From contig JAJFIK010000089.1 of assembly GCA_021775005.1 (NCBI GenBank), positions 1 to 64,000 on the forward strand: a stretch of 64,000 nt of DNA, read 5' to 3'. The DNA comes from Rhodospirillales bacterium (lineage in GTDB: Bacteria; Pseudomonadota; Alphaproteobacteria; JAJFIK01). Position 1 is the first letter of the stretch. Each line of letters begins with the position of its first letter. Both the position numbers and the translations under genes were made by a program. The notes under the pieces are model-generated. The model made no database searches. It had not been told where the DNA came from and saw nothing but the letters and a program-made list of their open reading frames with translations. Below, one piece after another: positions 8,560 through 16,497 of the stretch.

Positions 8560-9645
8560 ATGATCCGGATTGTAAGCATTGGACTTGGGCTGATTATTGT
8601 TGGTCTTGCCGGGTATCTTTCGTTTTGGCCGGTGCCCATTGACCCGCTGGCGTTTGAAACGCCCAACAACCCCGGTCTGGTGGGCCCCTATGCTGAGAAC
8701 GAACGCCTGACCGAGGCGGAACGCATCGCGGACGGATTGCTCAATGGCCCTGAAGACACAGCAATGGATTCAGATGGCACTATTTTCACAGGGCTTCTTG
8801 ATGGCCGCATTGTCAGCTTTGATCCCGATGATGCCGTCGCGACATTCACCGAAGTTGCTAATACCGGCGGTCGGCCTTTGGGTCTTCAATTTCATCCCGA
8901 CGGTTATCTTGTTATTGCCGATGCGTTCGAAGGCCTGCTGGCGCTAGACACAGACAGCGGCGAGATTCGCGTGCTGGTGGATAGCTATCAAGGCACCAGG
9001 ATGATTTTTGTTGATGACGTGGACATTGGCCAGGATGGCACCATCTGGTTTTCAGATGCCTCGCAACGTTGGGACCTGCACGACAACATTACTGATTTTT
9101 TTGAACGGCGGCCCACAGGGCGGCTGTTTTCGTACCATCCGGGCTTAGATGAGCTGACGCTTCAACTGGACGACCTCTATTTTGCAAACGGTGTCGCCCT
9201 TGGGCCGGGCGGGGCCTATGTGCTTGTGAACGAAACCTTTGCCTATCGCATTTCGCGGCTCTGGCTCACGGGGCCGCGGGCGGGTGAACATGACCTCTTC
9301 GCCGAAGCCTTGCCCGGTGCGCCAGATAACCTCTCCTTCAACGGCTATGACACATTCTGGGTCGCCTTTGCTGTACCGCGCACAGATGCAGCGGACGTCG
9401 CCAATGGCTCGCCCTTTTTTCGGAAGATGTATTTCCGTTTAGCGAATCTACTCAATGCCACACCTGTTGTGGCGCACGGCTTTACTGTGGGGTTTAATCT
9501 CGATGGTGAGGTGACGCACAACTTCCAAAGCGCCAGCGGGGAGGTGTGGATGACCACCTCCATCAATCAGCACAATGACGGGCTCTATGTGGGCAATCTG
9601 CTGAATGATTTCGTTGTGCGCCTGCCGCTGGATGGGGCGGAGTAA
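8560..9645 (+). CDS. Membrane-anchored SMP-30/strictosidine-synthase-like beta-propeller
   Basis: A 361-residue protein with an N-terminal hydrophobic anchor (about residues 4-22) and a six-bladed propeller. GPEDTAMDSDGTIFTGLLDGRI begins the strictosidine-synthase/APMAP-like repeat; GRPLGLQFHPDGYLVIAD and DVDIGQDGTIWFSDAS are the next blades; YFANGVALGPGGAYVLVNET follows. Known relatives are lactonases or arylesterases with a calcium ion in the central channel. It should face the periplasm. GAGGGG lies before ATG 8560. The substrate is unknown. Confidence 0.8.
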   Translation: MIRIVSIGLGLIIVGLAGYLSFWPVPIDPLAFETPNNPGLVGPYAENERLTEAERIADGLLNGPEDTAMDSDGTIFTGLLDGRIVSFDPDDAVATFTEVANTGGRPLGLQFHPDGYLVIADAFEGLLALDTDSGEIRVLVDSYQGTRMIFVDDVDIGQDGTIWFSDASQRWDLHDNITDFFERRPTGRLFSYHPGLDELTLQLDDLYFANGVALGPGGAYVLVNETFAYRISRLWLTGPRAGEHDLFAEALPGAPDNLSFNGYDTFWVAFAVPRTDAADVANGSPFFRKMYFRLANLLNATPVVAHGFTVGFNLDGEVTHNFQSASGEVWMTTSINQHNDGLYVGNLLNDFVVRLPLDGAE

Positions 9646-9656
9646 TTTTCTTGCTG

Positions 9657-9728
9657 ACGCACCCCGGCTTGACCGGGGTGCCCAGATCAGAGTTTGTATG
9701 GGTCCCCCGGTCAAGCCGTGGGACGTCG
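9657..9728. repeat. Palindromic intergenic repeat, family A copy 2
   Basis: Same layout as the element at 6981-7052: a perfect first hairpin ACCCCGG-CTTGA-CCGGGGT, the joiner GTGCCCAGATCAGAG, then a second, imperfect hairpin CCCCCGGTCAAGCCGTGGG. It fills the space between two convergent genes. Confidence 0.7.
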
Positions 9729-9729
9729 G

Positions 9730-10266
9730 CTAAGAAGCGTCCATCAACACAGCGACCAGCAGCGCAGGCTCAGTGCCTTTGTTGACCCAGGCGTGGTTGG
9801 TGCCGCGCTGGATCACCACATCGCCAGGTTTAAGGCCTTTTGCTTCGCCGTCATCCACCAGCATATCCACCTCGCCTTTGATGACGATAATGTAGTCCAC
9901 CGTCTCGGTCTTGTGCATCATAGGGTGGCGGGCGGTATCAACACGGGCGTGGCTGGCGCCCACGGCCTCAAACCCAAAGGCGGCGGCGGCTTCCATATCT
10001 TCCGCCGATACGTCACTGTTTTCCGGCGGTACTGCGAACCAGCGCACTTTGGTGGCGCCTTTTGGGGGACAAAGTTGTGGGTCAGTGCCTTTCAGCGTGT
10101 CCACAGCTGCGCCTTTGTTTTGCGCGGCGGGATCTTCCGTCAGCCAAATCTCAAACAGCCCCGAGCCGTTGGCTTCCAGCTGCGTGGCGGGCCCGCCGTC
10201 AATATCGATGGTGGATTTGCCGGCGGCATTGTGGCCGGTGACGACGCGGCGAAGGGTTTCAAACAT
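9730..10266 (-). CDS. Cupin-domain protein
   Basis: A 178-residue protein with one conserved cupin barrel in the C-terminal half. HPMMHKTETVDYIIVIKGEVDMLVDDGE carries a variant first metal motif, and GLKPGDVVIQRGTNHAWVNKGTEPALLVAVL the second, with the histidine of TNHAW as a ligand. The N-terminal half is a beta-rich extension with IWLTEDP. ATG 10266 is chosen for its strong AAAGGAG site 6 bases upstream. The protein probably binds a metal and a small substrate; which one is not visible. A LexA box lies about 90 bases upstream, but the best promoter overlapping it points away from this gene. Confidence 0.8.
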   Translation of the reverse strand: MFETLRRVVTGHNAAGKSTIDIDGGPATQLEANGSGLFEIWLTEDPAAQNKGAAVDTLKGTDPQLCPPKGATKVRWFAVPPENSDVSAEDMEAAAAFGFEAVGASHARVDTARHPMMHKTETVDYIIVIKGEVDMLVDDGEAKGLKPGDVVIQRGTNHAWVNKGTEPALLVAVLMDAS

Positions 10267-10330
10267 GGGCACTCCTTTGGGTTCACTGGTGACCGTTGGA
10301 AATTGTGAGGCCGAAGTCAACAAATCCCGC

Positions 10331-10370
10331 TTGACTTGGGTGTACGACAGGATTAGAACAAAGCAAGAAC
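10331..10370 (+). promoter_or_regulatory. Rightward promoter overlapping an orphan LexA (SOS) box
   Basis: TTGACT at 10331-10336 and TAGAAC at 10354-10359, with a 17-base spacer, make a plausible rightward promoter. GAAC-AAAGCAA-GAAC at 10356-10370 is an exact alphaproteobacterial SOS box (GAAC-N7-GAAC) overlapping the -10. The recA box at 28235 has the same form. No clear downstream gene was found, so the regulated transcript is unknown. A leftward effect on the cupin gene is also possible. Confidence 0.55.
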
Positions 10371-10627
10371 ATACTTTGAGGGGCAACGGCAACCGAGCCC
10401 CAGAATTTCAAGAAGTGAAGGCGGCCGAACAGGGGCTCTCCGGCATGGTCAAACATGTGCTCCAACCGTCAAATTCATCCCCTGGCCCAAGGGGCATGGA
10501 TCGTCGCCTTCCCGGCGGCGGGCAAATTCGCAAACGCGCTGCACGATGTGCACCCCCCCCTCGACCCCCCAGCGATCTGCCCGCCGCCGCCCGTGGACAG
10601 GCGTTGCAGGAGCGGGCCGCAAAAAAT

Positions 10628-10655
10628 CTCCCCGCGTCACGTGATTTTCATTGAG
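10628..10655. repeat. Relic junction repeat matching 12184-12211
   Basis: About 25 of 28 bases match the segment at 12184-12211, which forms the end of paralogue 3 and the start of the gap before paralogue 2. Its core is GTCACGTGATTTTCA. Here it lies beyond the last paralogue, as if a further copy had been lost. Confidence 0.5.
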
Positions 10656-10681
10656 ATATAAAACGCTAACAACCGCGAGAG

Positions 10682-11398
10682 TTATCGAAAGGGAGTACTC
10701 CGCGCCGCCAATCTGCGATATCGGTCTGCGCGTTCCGAAAATGCCTCGGCCTGATCGCCATCAAGGTTCTCTGAAAGCTCAGTTAGATCCGTTGCTGCCT
10801 GCAAAGCCATCCTTCTGCACCACGAATATCGCGCTTCCCATGCAGGAATTGGCTCCGGGCGCGACACGGGAAAATCAGAATCGGTACGGATCGCATACCA
10901 GGAGTGCGACGGGCCAAATTCAATGGGTCGCACACAGCGAAACCCAACAAGCAAGTCAGGCCAAGCGATTGAGCCAATCCATCCGTCGCGCAACCGTCGC
11001 CCTTCGGCCCAGAATTCAAAAGCGATTTCCGTCGCTCGCACTGGGTCCGACATGTAGCCCGGATACCGGCTCATGAAGTCAACAATTTCCTGTATCTCGC
11101 GGGTCATCTCAGCGGCGCGATACGCGGCCTTACCTTCACTCCCCTCGCCCTCAATGGGGCATCGGATCAACAAAGAGCCCTCATCAAGATAGGCCGCGAC
11201 GCCCACCGGGTCTGTCGCGCTAAGGCTCAGCAGAAACTCTTCGAATGCGAGGCATTCGCCTTCTGCGGCCATTTCGTCAGCATAATATTGCCAATCAAAT
11301 TGCGCGGATGGCAGGGGCCACATGAGCCACGCGATGAAAGTGCCAACGGCCAGAACGCCAGCGCCTAGTACCGAAAGAACAATGTTTCTTGCTCGCAT
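10682..11398 (-). CDS. Membrane-anchored four-cysteine protein, tandem paralogue 1
   Basis: A 238-residue protein of a family I do not recognise. An N-terminal signal-anchor (MRARNIVLSVLGAGVLAVG, helix to about residue 27) is followed by WPLPSAQFDW and a soluble part that should lie in the periplasm. Four cysteines are shared by all three paralogues, in contexts GEC, IRC, GFRC and SWC, suggesting two disulfides. The AWPDLLVGFRC block is the best-conserved core. It is the last gene of a leftward trio and the most diverged of the three. ATG 11398 follows a short gap of 15 bases. Confidence 0.75.
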   Translation of the reverse strand: MRARNIVLSVLGAGVLAVGTFIAWLMWPLPSAQFDWQYYADEMAAEGECLAFEEFLLSLSATDPVGVAAYLDEGSLLIRCPIEGEGSEGKAAYRAAEMTREIQEIVDFMSRYPGYMSDPVRATEIAFEFWAEGRRLRDGWIGSIAWPDLLVGFRCVRPIEFGPSHSWYAIRTDSDFPVSRPEPIPAWEARYSWCRRMALQAATDLTELSENLDGDQAEAFSERADRYRRLAARSTPFR

Positions 11399-11413
11399 AC
11401 TATTGCCTCATCC

Positions 11414-12169
11414 TCATCGCGTCACGGGATCGTCGGTTTCAGAAACCACTGGCTGCCAACTTAAAGCCAATCGCTCATATCGCTCTGCACGGCGCAAAAA
11501 ATCTCTTGCCTGTTCGGCTTTTGTCTCCGCGTTCAATGATTCGCGAATGCGGCCTGCCTCTTCTATGGCAAACTCACCACATGCAGCCTTGCGGTTTTCC
11601 CATTCAGATATCAACGACGGACGGTAACCTGAAAAGACAGCATAGGAATCTAGACGAGCATTGTACCAGGATGACTGGCCCCCAAGATCTAGTGGACGAA
11701 TACATCGAAAGCCCAACACAAGATCTGGCCAGGCAAGAAACCCGAAAACACCGCTTCGATTAAGCGCGCGCCCCTCACTCCAAAACACAAGAGTGTCCCG
11801 TAAAGAGTTTACAAGTCCCGGCGCAGTGTCTTGATGGCTCGCGTCGAACTCAAGTTGAGAGTTGATCTCTCTTTCAAAGAATTCACTGCGGATTTCGCCA
11901 CCAACGAATTCGGTATCGTCGATCGAGGGGCACCAATCAGCAAGAGAATGGCGACCCAAGGCATCTGCCACTCCCTCAGGGTCAGCGTGGCTCACATTGT
12001 AGATATAGAGTCCGAACAGACGACAATCGTCATGTTCGACAAGCTCGCCGGCAATCTGTTGCCAATCAAATTGCGCTGATGGCAAGGGCCACATGAGCCA
12101 GGAGATGAAAGTGCCAACGGCAAAAACACTCGCGCCTAGCACCGAAAGAACAATGTTTCTTGCGTTCAT
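11414..12169 (-). CDS. Membrane-anchored four-cysteine protein, tandem paralogue 2
   Basis: A 251-residue paralogue with the same signal-anchor (MNARNIVLSVLGASVFAVG) and WPLPSAQFDWQQ, then DDCRLFGLYIYN, WCPSIDDTEF, AWPDLVLGFRC and KAAC, the four conserved cysteines. It is closer to paralogue 3 than to paralogue 1. DNA identity across the anchor-coding segment is nearly complete among the three genes, which points to recent duplication or gene conversion. Probably periplasmic and held in the inner membrane. No function can be assigned. Confidence 0.75.
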   Translation of the reverse strand: MNARNIVLSVLGASVFAVGTFISWLMWPLPSAQFDWQQIAGELVEHDDCRLFGLYIYNVSHADPEGVADALGRHSLADWCPSIDDTEFVGGEIRSEFFEREINSQLEFDASHQDTAPGLVNSLRDTLVFWSEGRALNRSGVFGFLAWPDLVLGFRCIRPLDLGGQSSWYNARLDSYAVFSGYRPSLISEWENRKAACGEFAIEEAGRIRESLNAETKAEQARDFLRRAERYERLALSWQPVVSETDDPVTR

Positions 12170-12203
12170 ACTCTTACCTCAACCTCCCCGTGTCACGTGA
12201 TTT

Positions 12204-12965
12204 TCAACGAGGGTCGACGGTTTCAGGAGTTATGGGCCGCCAACGCAATTCCGAAGTCCTGTAACTAAAGGCAAGACCTTTGAGGTCTTCCCGCTGTTCG
12301 GGATCCTCATATCGATCCAAACTTTGATCAATCCGTTCCGCCTCATGTGCGGCGAGATTGCTGCATGCTGCGCGGCGGGCCTCCCACGGTGCTAAAACCA
12401 AGGGGTTGGGCTCATAGAATACAATGCCCGAATTTAATCGCGCATTATACCAAGGGGCTTGAGAGTCATGGTCTAGAACGCGCTCGCATCTAAACCCAAG
12501 GACAAATTCTGGCCATGCGAAGAAACTGAGCCCCTCTGTACGGCGCAGCTCACGACCCTCACGCCAAAATGAAAGCGCTTCCCTGAGGGCATTCCAATAT
12601 CCCGGTACCAAATTCGGATAACGCGCATCGAAATCCACCGATAGGGCGATGCCTTCAGCGATAACCCTTGTAGAAAAATCACTGGGGCTTTCATCAAGAA
12701 AGAACTCTGAGTCGTCAATTGACGGACACCACTCAGCAAGGGAATGGCGTTCAAGTTCCGCTGTCACGCCAGCCGGATCGACCAAGCTTGCATTGTAAAT
12801 AAAAAGACCAAATTGACTGCAATTGTCTTGCTCAACCAACTCTTCTGCAACTTGACGCCAATCAAATTGCGCCGATGGCAGGGGCCACATGAGCCACGAG
12901 ATGAAAACGGCGACGGCAAAAACACTCGCGCCTAGTACCGAAAGAACAATGTTTCTTGCTCGCAT
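12204..12965 (-). CDS. Membrane-anchored four-cysteine protein, tandem paralogue 3
   Basis: A 253-residue paralogue, first gene of the leftward trio. It shares MRARNIVLSVLGASVFAVA, WPLPSAQFDWRQ, DNCSQFGLFIYN, WCPSIDDSEF, AWPEFVLGFRC and RAAC with its neighbours. The first cysteine region and the SIDD(S/T)EF motif are strongly conserved with paralogue 2. A conserved W(Y)NAR motif follows the GFRC core. The unlinked coiled-coil gene at 13092 is divergent from it across 126 bases, so the two may share a control region. Function unknown. Confidence 0.75.
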   Translation of the reverse strand: MRARNIVLSVLGASVFAVAVFISWLMWPLPSAQFDWRQVAEELVEQDNCSQFGLFIYNASLVDPAGVTAELERHSLAEWCPSIDDSEFFLDESPSDFSTRVIAEGIALSVDFDARYPNLVPGYWNALREALSFWREGRELRRTEGLSFFAWPEFVLGFRCERVLDHDSQAPWYNARLNSGIVFYEPNPLVLAPWEARRAACSNLAAHEAERIDQSLDRYEDPEQREDLKGLAFSYRTSELRWRPITPETVDPR

Positions 12966-13091
12966 ATTGCCGCCTATTCACATCAAGATTGCCAGGAATC
13001 GGCCGTTCAACAGGCTACACCAATAAGTAATCCCCGCGCTCCTGCACCAGCTTATTATGGGCCCCCGAAAACGGCAAATCAGGAGACCAAA

Positions 13092-13748
13092 ATGAAATTT
13101 CGCGGCAAAACAGTAAGAGAGGCGATTAGAAAGGCGGTGCGTAATGAATCGATTGCCCAAGCCAAGCTCGATCAAGCATGCGTTCAATTATGGATTGAGG
13201 GAGAGAACTTGGCCGATCAACTAGGTGACTATGGCAGGCGCTTGGACGCCCTCAATGACGAAATAGGAACGCTTGTACGCAGACAAAGCGATGCCTTGGA
13301 CGAAGTGGTGAAAAATGCAATATCTGTCGCATTCTCGCTTTTGCTGCCAATAAGGAAATTGTCTCAGGCAATCGGCGGCCTCAGCGGAATTTTCCGTCGC
13401 AATAGAATGACTGCCGTCGAACGCGGGTTGAGTGAATTGGATCGTCCAATTGATGATGCCACGTCAGCCCTGGTGAACATTGAAACAATTCTCAGCGCAC
13501 ATCGTGAGCTTGCCCCCCTAAATCGTGAAGTAGCGCAAATCAGAAAGGATTCGATTGCGATGCGTGTCAGAATAAGAAAGTTTCAATCCGAAGCGCGGCG
13601 CCTCGACTGCGACAACATTCCCACGGGAGCGGACGACGATTTGCAGGGTATTGGTTTTCGCAAAAGCGCCCAGGTAAACCCCACGCCGCGATGGCCTCGA
13701 CTACCGGCTCAGCTCTTTCATGGCCGCGTCGAGGCCTTCCAGCGTTAG
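13092..13748 (+). CDS. Coiled-coil-rich protein, unknown function
   Basis: A 218-residue protein not recognised. It is highly charged and helical, with heptad-like segments at about residues 45-75 and 115-175. One hydrophobic patch (NAISVAFSLLLPI, about 77-89) is too short or amphipathic to be a sure membrane helix. AGGAGA lies 6 bases before ATG 13092, a good ribosome site. Its 3' end overlaps the convergent VWA gene by 48 bases, so the last residues (RWPRLPAQLFHGRVEAFQR) may have been gained by loss of an earlier stop. Pairing with the divergent triplicated genes is possible but unproven. Confidence 0.6.
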   Translation: MKFRGKTVREAIRKAVRNESIAQAKLDQACVQLWIEGENLADQLGDYGRRLDALNDEIGTLVRRQSDALDEVVKNAISVAFSLLLPIRKLSQAIGGLSGIFRRNRMTAVERGLSELDRPIDDATSALVNIETILSAHRELAPLNREVAQIRKDSIAMRVRIRKFQSEARRLDCDNIPTGADDDLQGIGFRKSAQVNPTPRWPRLPAQLFHGRVEAFQR

Positions 13749-14876
13749 CGGGAACATGCGGTCACCCATGAGCTGCCGCGTCATCTCAATGGATGGTGTG
13801 TTGGCCCAATACCGCTCCGGCGTGGGGTTGAGCCAAATGGCGTTCTCATAAATGTCCGCAAGGCGCTGCATCCAGATAGCACCAGGCTCTTCGTTCCAAT
13901 GCTCCACGCTGCCGCCGGGATAGGTGATCTCGTAAGGCGACATGGTAGCGTCCCCCACAAAGATCACTTTGTAATCGGCGGGATAGGTGTGCAGCACGTC
14001 CCAGGTTTCCATGCGCTCAGTATGACGGCGGCGATTGTTCTGCCAGACAAACTCATAGAGGAAATTGTGGAAGTAGAAATATTCCATGTGTTTGAACTCG
14101 GTGCGCGCGGCTGAGAACAACTCCTCGCAGAGCCGAATGTGCGGGTCCATGGAACCGCCCACATCAAAGAACAAAAGCACTTTCACCGTGTTGTGGCGTT
14201 CGGGGCGGAAGATGAGATCGAGATAGCCCTGGTTCGCCGTCGCCTTGATGGTGTCGTCAAGGGCGAGTTCCGTTGGTGCGCCTTCGCGGGCAAAGCGGCG
14301 GAGGCGGCGCAGGGCCACTTTGATATTGCGCGTGCCGAGTTCAACTGAATCGTCGAGGTTTTTGTATTCGCGCTTGTCCCACACTTTCACGGCCTTGCCG
14401 TGGCGGCCTTCCTGCTGGCCGATGCGCACCCCTTCGGGATTGTAGCCAGAGTTCCCGAACGGAGACGTGCCGCCGGTGCCGATGGCTTTGCTGCCGCCCT
14501 CATGGCGCTTGTCTTGTTCCTCCAAGCGTTTTTTAAGCTCCTCCATGATCTTGTCCCAACCGCCCAGGGCTTCAATCTCAGCCTTTTCCTCTTCAGTGAG
14601 GAATTTTTCTGTGAGCGCTTTCAGCCACTCATCGGGTAGCTCGGCGGACATCACCTCATCCATGTAATCAAGGCCCTTGAAGACGTGAGCAAAGACCTGA
14701 TCGAACTTGTCTAAGTGGCGCTCGTCTTTCACCAGTGTGGCGCGGCCAAGGTAGTAGAAGTCGAGCACTTGATAATTGGCGAGGTTCTTGGACAGCGCTT
14801 CCAAGAGCAGCAGGTACTCCTTCAACGACACCGGAATGCCGACACGCTTTAGCTCTGTGAAGAAATGGTAGAACAC
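13701..14876 (-). CDS. VWA-domain protein, CoxE-like
   Basis: A 391-residue protein of the CoxE-like family that partners MoxR-type AAA+ ATPases. The N-terminal half is helical (FYHFFTELKRVGIPVSLKEYLLLLEAL begins it, as in relatives). The C-terminal half is a von Willebrand A domain with a variant MIDAS, FFDVGGSMD near residue 240 (DxGGS in place of DxSxS), and VIFVGDATMSPYEI further on. These pairs are thought to insert metals or remodel protein complexes. Here the ATPase gene is separated from it by a small membrane-protein gene. Cytoplasmic. Confidence 0.85.
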   Translation of the reverse strand: MFYHFFTELKRVGIPVSLKEYLLLLEALSKNLANYQVLDFYYLGRATLVKDERHLDKFDQVFAHVFKGLDYMDEVMSAELPDEWLKALTEKFLTEEEKAEIEALGGWDKIMEELKKRLEEQDKRHEGGSKAIGTGGTSPFGNSGYNPEGVRIGQQEGRHGKAVKVWDKREYKNLDDSVELGTRNIKVALRRLRRFAREGAPTELALDDTIKATANQGYLDLIFRPERHNTVKVLLFFDVGGSMDPHIRLCEELFSAARTEFKHMEYFYFHNFLYEFVWQNNRRRHTERMETWDVLHTYPADYKVIFVGDATMSPYEITYPGGSVEHWNEEPGAIWMQRLADIYENAIWLNPTPERYWANTPSIEMTRQLMGDRMFPLTLEGLDAAMKELSR

Positions 14877-14878
14877 GT

Positions 14879-15451
14879 TCAGATACTTCCTTTTCCGCGT
14901 ATGATTGGCAGTAACTTGTCCTCGACGGTTTTCTCAATTTGATTGAGTTTGAGCTGAATCTTATCGTCTTCACGGCCAGCAAAAACAGATTCAAATGCTT
15001 CCCGATTCTCAGCGCGGTGCGATTGATTGCCATCCCCCCAGACAACCCAGGCGTCGATTGCGAGTTTGTTTCGCAGTTTGAGAAGGTATTCGACTTCGTC
15101 AACCAGCTCCTTCCCCAAAAATGCCTTACATCGTGGGATGACGGCAATCAATTGATCAAAGTACTTGTCGTGTTGGTCGATCCGATTCATGTAGAATTTT
15201 AGTACATCATCGCCAGCTGTCATCATGTTTCGAATGCTACCAAACACTCTTTGGCCCTCATAGGTGAGAGCCAAGACTTCCTCTGCGACCTCTGCTTGAC
15301 GTGTTGTATGACGCTCCTTTCGGATCCTGCTAACTGTTCGGATGGCAAACAATGTAGCGGAGCCAAGTAAAAGTAGATTGAGAATTGCGAATATCTCTGC
15401 CCAACCAAATGCCCACACATTTGTTGCTTCGCCTACGACCGAAATCTCCAT
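14879..15451 (-). CDS. Single-helix membrane protein between MoxR and VWA genes, unknown
   Basis: A 190-residue protein with one hydrophobic helix at about residues 18-40 (AEIFAILNLLLLGSATLFAI). A long cytoplasmic helical region follows, rich in charged residues (RKERHTTRQAEVAEEVLAL, then EVEYLLKLRNKLAIDAW). No known domain is recognised. It lies 2 bases upstream of the VWA gene and 3 bases downstream of the MoxR gene, so the three must be cotranscribed. In most genomes the MoxR and CoxE-like genes are adjacent, so this insertion is the odd part. Confidence 0.7.
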   Translation of the reverse strand: MEISVVGEATNVWAFGWAEIFAILNLLLLGSATLFAIRTVSRIRKERHTTRQAEVAEEVLALTYEGQRVFGSIRNMMTAGDDVLKFYMNRIDQHDKYFDQLIAVIPRCKAFLGKELVDEVEYLLKLRNKLAIDAWVVWGDGNQSHRAENREAFESVFAGREDDKIQLKLNQIEKTVEDKLLPIIRGKGSI

Positions 15452-15454
15452 CGC

Positions 15455-16303
15455 CTACCCCCGGCTTTCACGCCGTGCCAAAAACGCCAGCCGTTCAAAC
15501 AGCGTCACGTCTTGTTCGTTCTTCAAGAGCGCGCCGTGCAGCGGCGGGATCAGTTTTGTCGGGTCGCGCTCTTTGAGAATTTGCGGATCCACATCTTCCA
15601 CCAAGAGAAGCTTGAGCCAATCCAGCAACTCGGACGTGGAAGGTTTTTTCTTCAGCCCCGGTGTGTCGCGCACTTCATAGAAGACGTTGAGAGCTTCTGT
15701 GAGCAACTGTCCCTTCAAATCAGGGAAGTGAACCTCAACGATTTCCGTCATGGTGTCGCGATCGGGGAACTTGATGTAGTGGAAAAAGCAGCGGCGCAGA
15801 AACGCGTCGGGCAATTCTTTTTCATTGTTTGAGGTGATGATCACCATAGGGCGCTGCTTTGCCACAATGCGCTCCCCGGTCTCATAGACAAAGAATTCCA
15901 TGCGATCGAGCTCAAGCAGCAAGTCGTTTGGAAATTCGATGTCGGCCTTGTCGATCTCATCAATCAGCAAGACTGGCCGGTCGCCCATGACAAAGGCTTC
16001 CCACATCTTACCTTGCTTGATGTAGTTGCCGATGTCTTTGACCCGTTCATCGCCCAGTTGGCCATCGCGCAGGCGCGAGATCGCGTCATACTCATAAAGC
16101 CCTTGTTGCGCCTTGGTGGTGGATTTGATGTGCCACTGGATCAGCGGTGCGCCCAATGCCTCGGCCACTTCGTGGGCGAGCACGGTTTTGCCGGTGCCCG
16201 GTTCGCCCTTGACGAGCAGCGGGCGCTCCAGGGCGATGGAAGCATTCACCGCAACCCTTAGGTCCTCGGTGGCGATATAGGATTTGGTACCTTCGAACTG
16301 CAT
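15455..16303 (-). CDS. MoxR-family AAA+ ATPase
   Basis: A 282-residue AAA+ ATPase of the MoxR/CoxD type. Walker A is GEPGTGKTVLAHEVAEALG (about residues 36-54), Walker B is PVLLIDEIDKAD (about 109-120), sensor 1 is VIITSNNEKELPDAFLRRC with the arginine finger region. The C-terminal lid carries VDPQILKERDPTKLIPPLHGALLKNE. Such ATPases act as chaperones together with VWA partners, here the gene at 13701. First gene of the leftward three-gene unit. Cytoplasmic; client unknown. Confidence 0.9.
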   Translation of the reverse strand: MQFEGTKSYIATEDLRVAVNASIALERPLLVKGEPGTGKTVLAHEVAEALGAPLIQWHIKSTTKAQQGLYEYDAISRLRDGQLGDERVKDIGNYIKQGKMWEAFVMGDRPVLLIDEIDKADIEFPNDLLLELDRMEFFVYETGERIVAKQRPMVIITSNNEKELPDAFLRRCFFHYIKFPDRDTMTEIVEVHFPDLKGQLLTEALNVFYEVRDTPGLKKKPSTSELLDWLKLLLVEDVDPQILKERDPTKLIPPLHGALLKNEQDVTLFERLAFLARRESRG

Positions 16304-16394
16304 TACTCACTCCGACAGTTTGTCATTGGCTGCCGAAACTAGGGGGCGGGTGGGGCAGAGTCTAGGCGGGGCGGATTGCCGTAGGGGCAGCGCC

Positions 16395-16444
16395 TTCACC
16401 CCCACCCGATGCTACGCATCGACCTCCCCCCTCAAGGGAGAGGT
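16395..16444. repeat. GC-rich palindromic repeat (GATGCTACGCATC type)
   Basis: Contains the perfect hairpin CGATGC-TAC-GCATCG (16407-16421), then ACCTCCCCCCTCAAGGGAGAGGT, a second hairpin (16422-16444). The combination of this palindrome with a CCTCAAGGG hairpin is a familiar intergenic repeat in alphaproteobacterial genomes. A third, weaker inverted repeat (CCCCTCCCCCTTTGGGGCAGGG) follows to 16484. It fills the gap between the MoxR and lysozyme genes. Confidence 0.55.
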
Positions 16445-16497
16445 GTGCCCGTGCCTTGTTTTCCCCTCCCCCTTTGGGGCAGGGCCAGGGTGGGGGG

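Larger units (their letters stand above)
10267..10681. other. 415-base intergenic stretch, no convincing gene
   Basis: Between the cupin gene and the triplicated genes. It holds a rightward promoter with a LexA box (10331-10370) and a 28-base segment near 10628-10655 that resembles the junction between two of the triplicated genes. Short reading frames occur on both strands (such as 10375-10654 rightward and 10449-10640 leftward), but none has a recognisable domain or good ribosome site. C-rich tracts near 10555-10590 are unlike coding sequence. I call no gene here. Confidence 0.6.

Noticed and set aside
10449-10640. 63-residue leftward frame in the intergenic stretch near the orphan LexA box
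   Set aside because: No ribosome site, no recognisable domain, Arg/Pro-rich composition typical of GC-rich non-coding DNA.
10455-10661. Possible SOS-induced gene (68-residue forward frame) after the LexA box
   Set aside because: No similarity to ImuA, SidA or other known SOS proteins could be recognised and no ribosome site is seen; left as an open question.
13701-13748. Frameshift in the coiled-coil gene or VWA gene because of their 48-base overlap
   Set aside because: The VWA end is family-like and complete; the overlap is better explained by read-on of the convergent coiled-coil gene.
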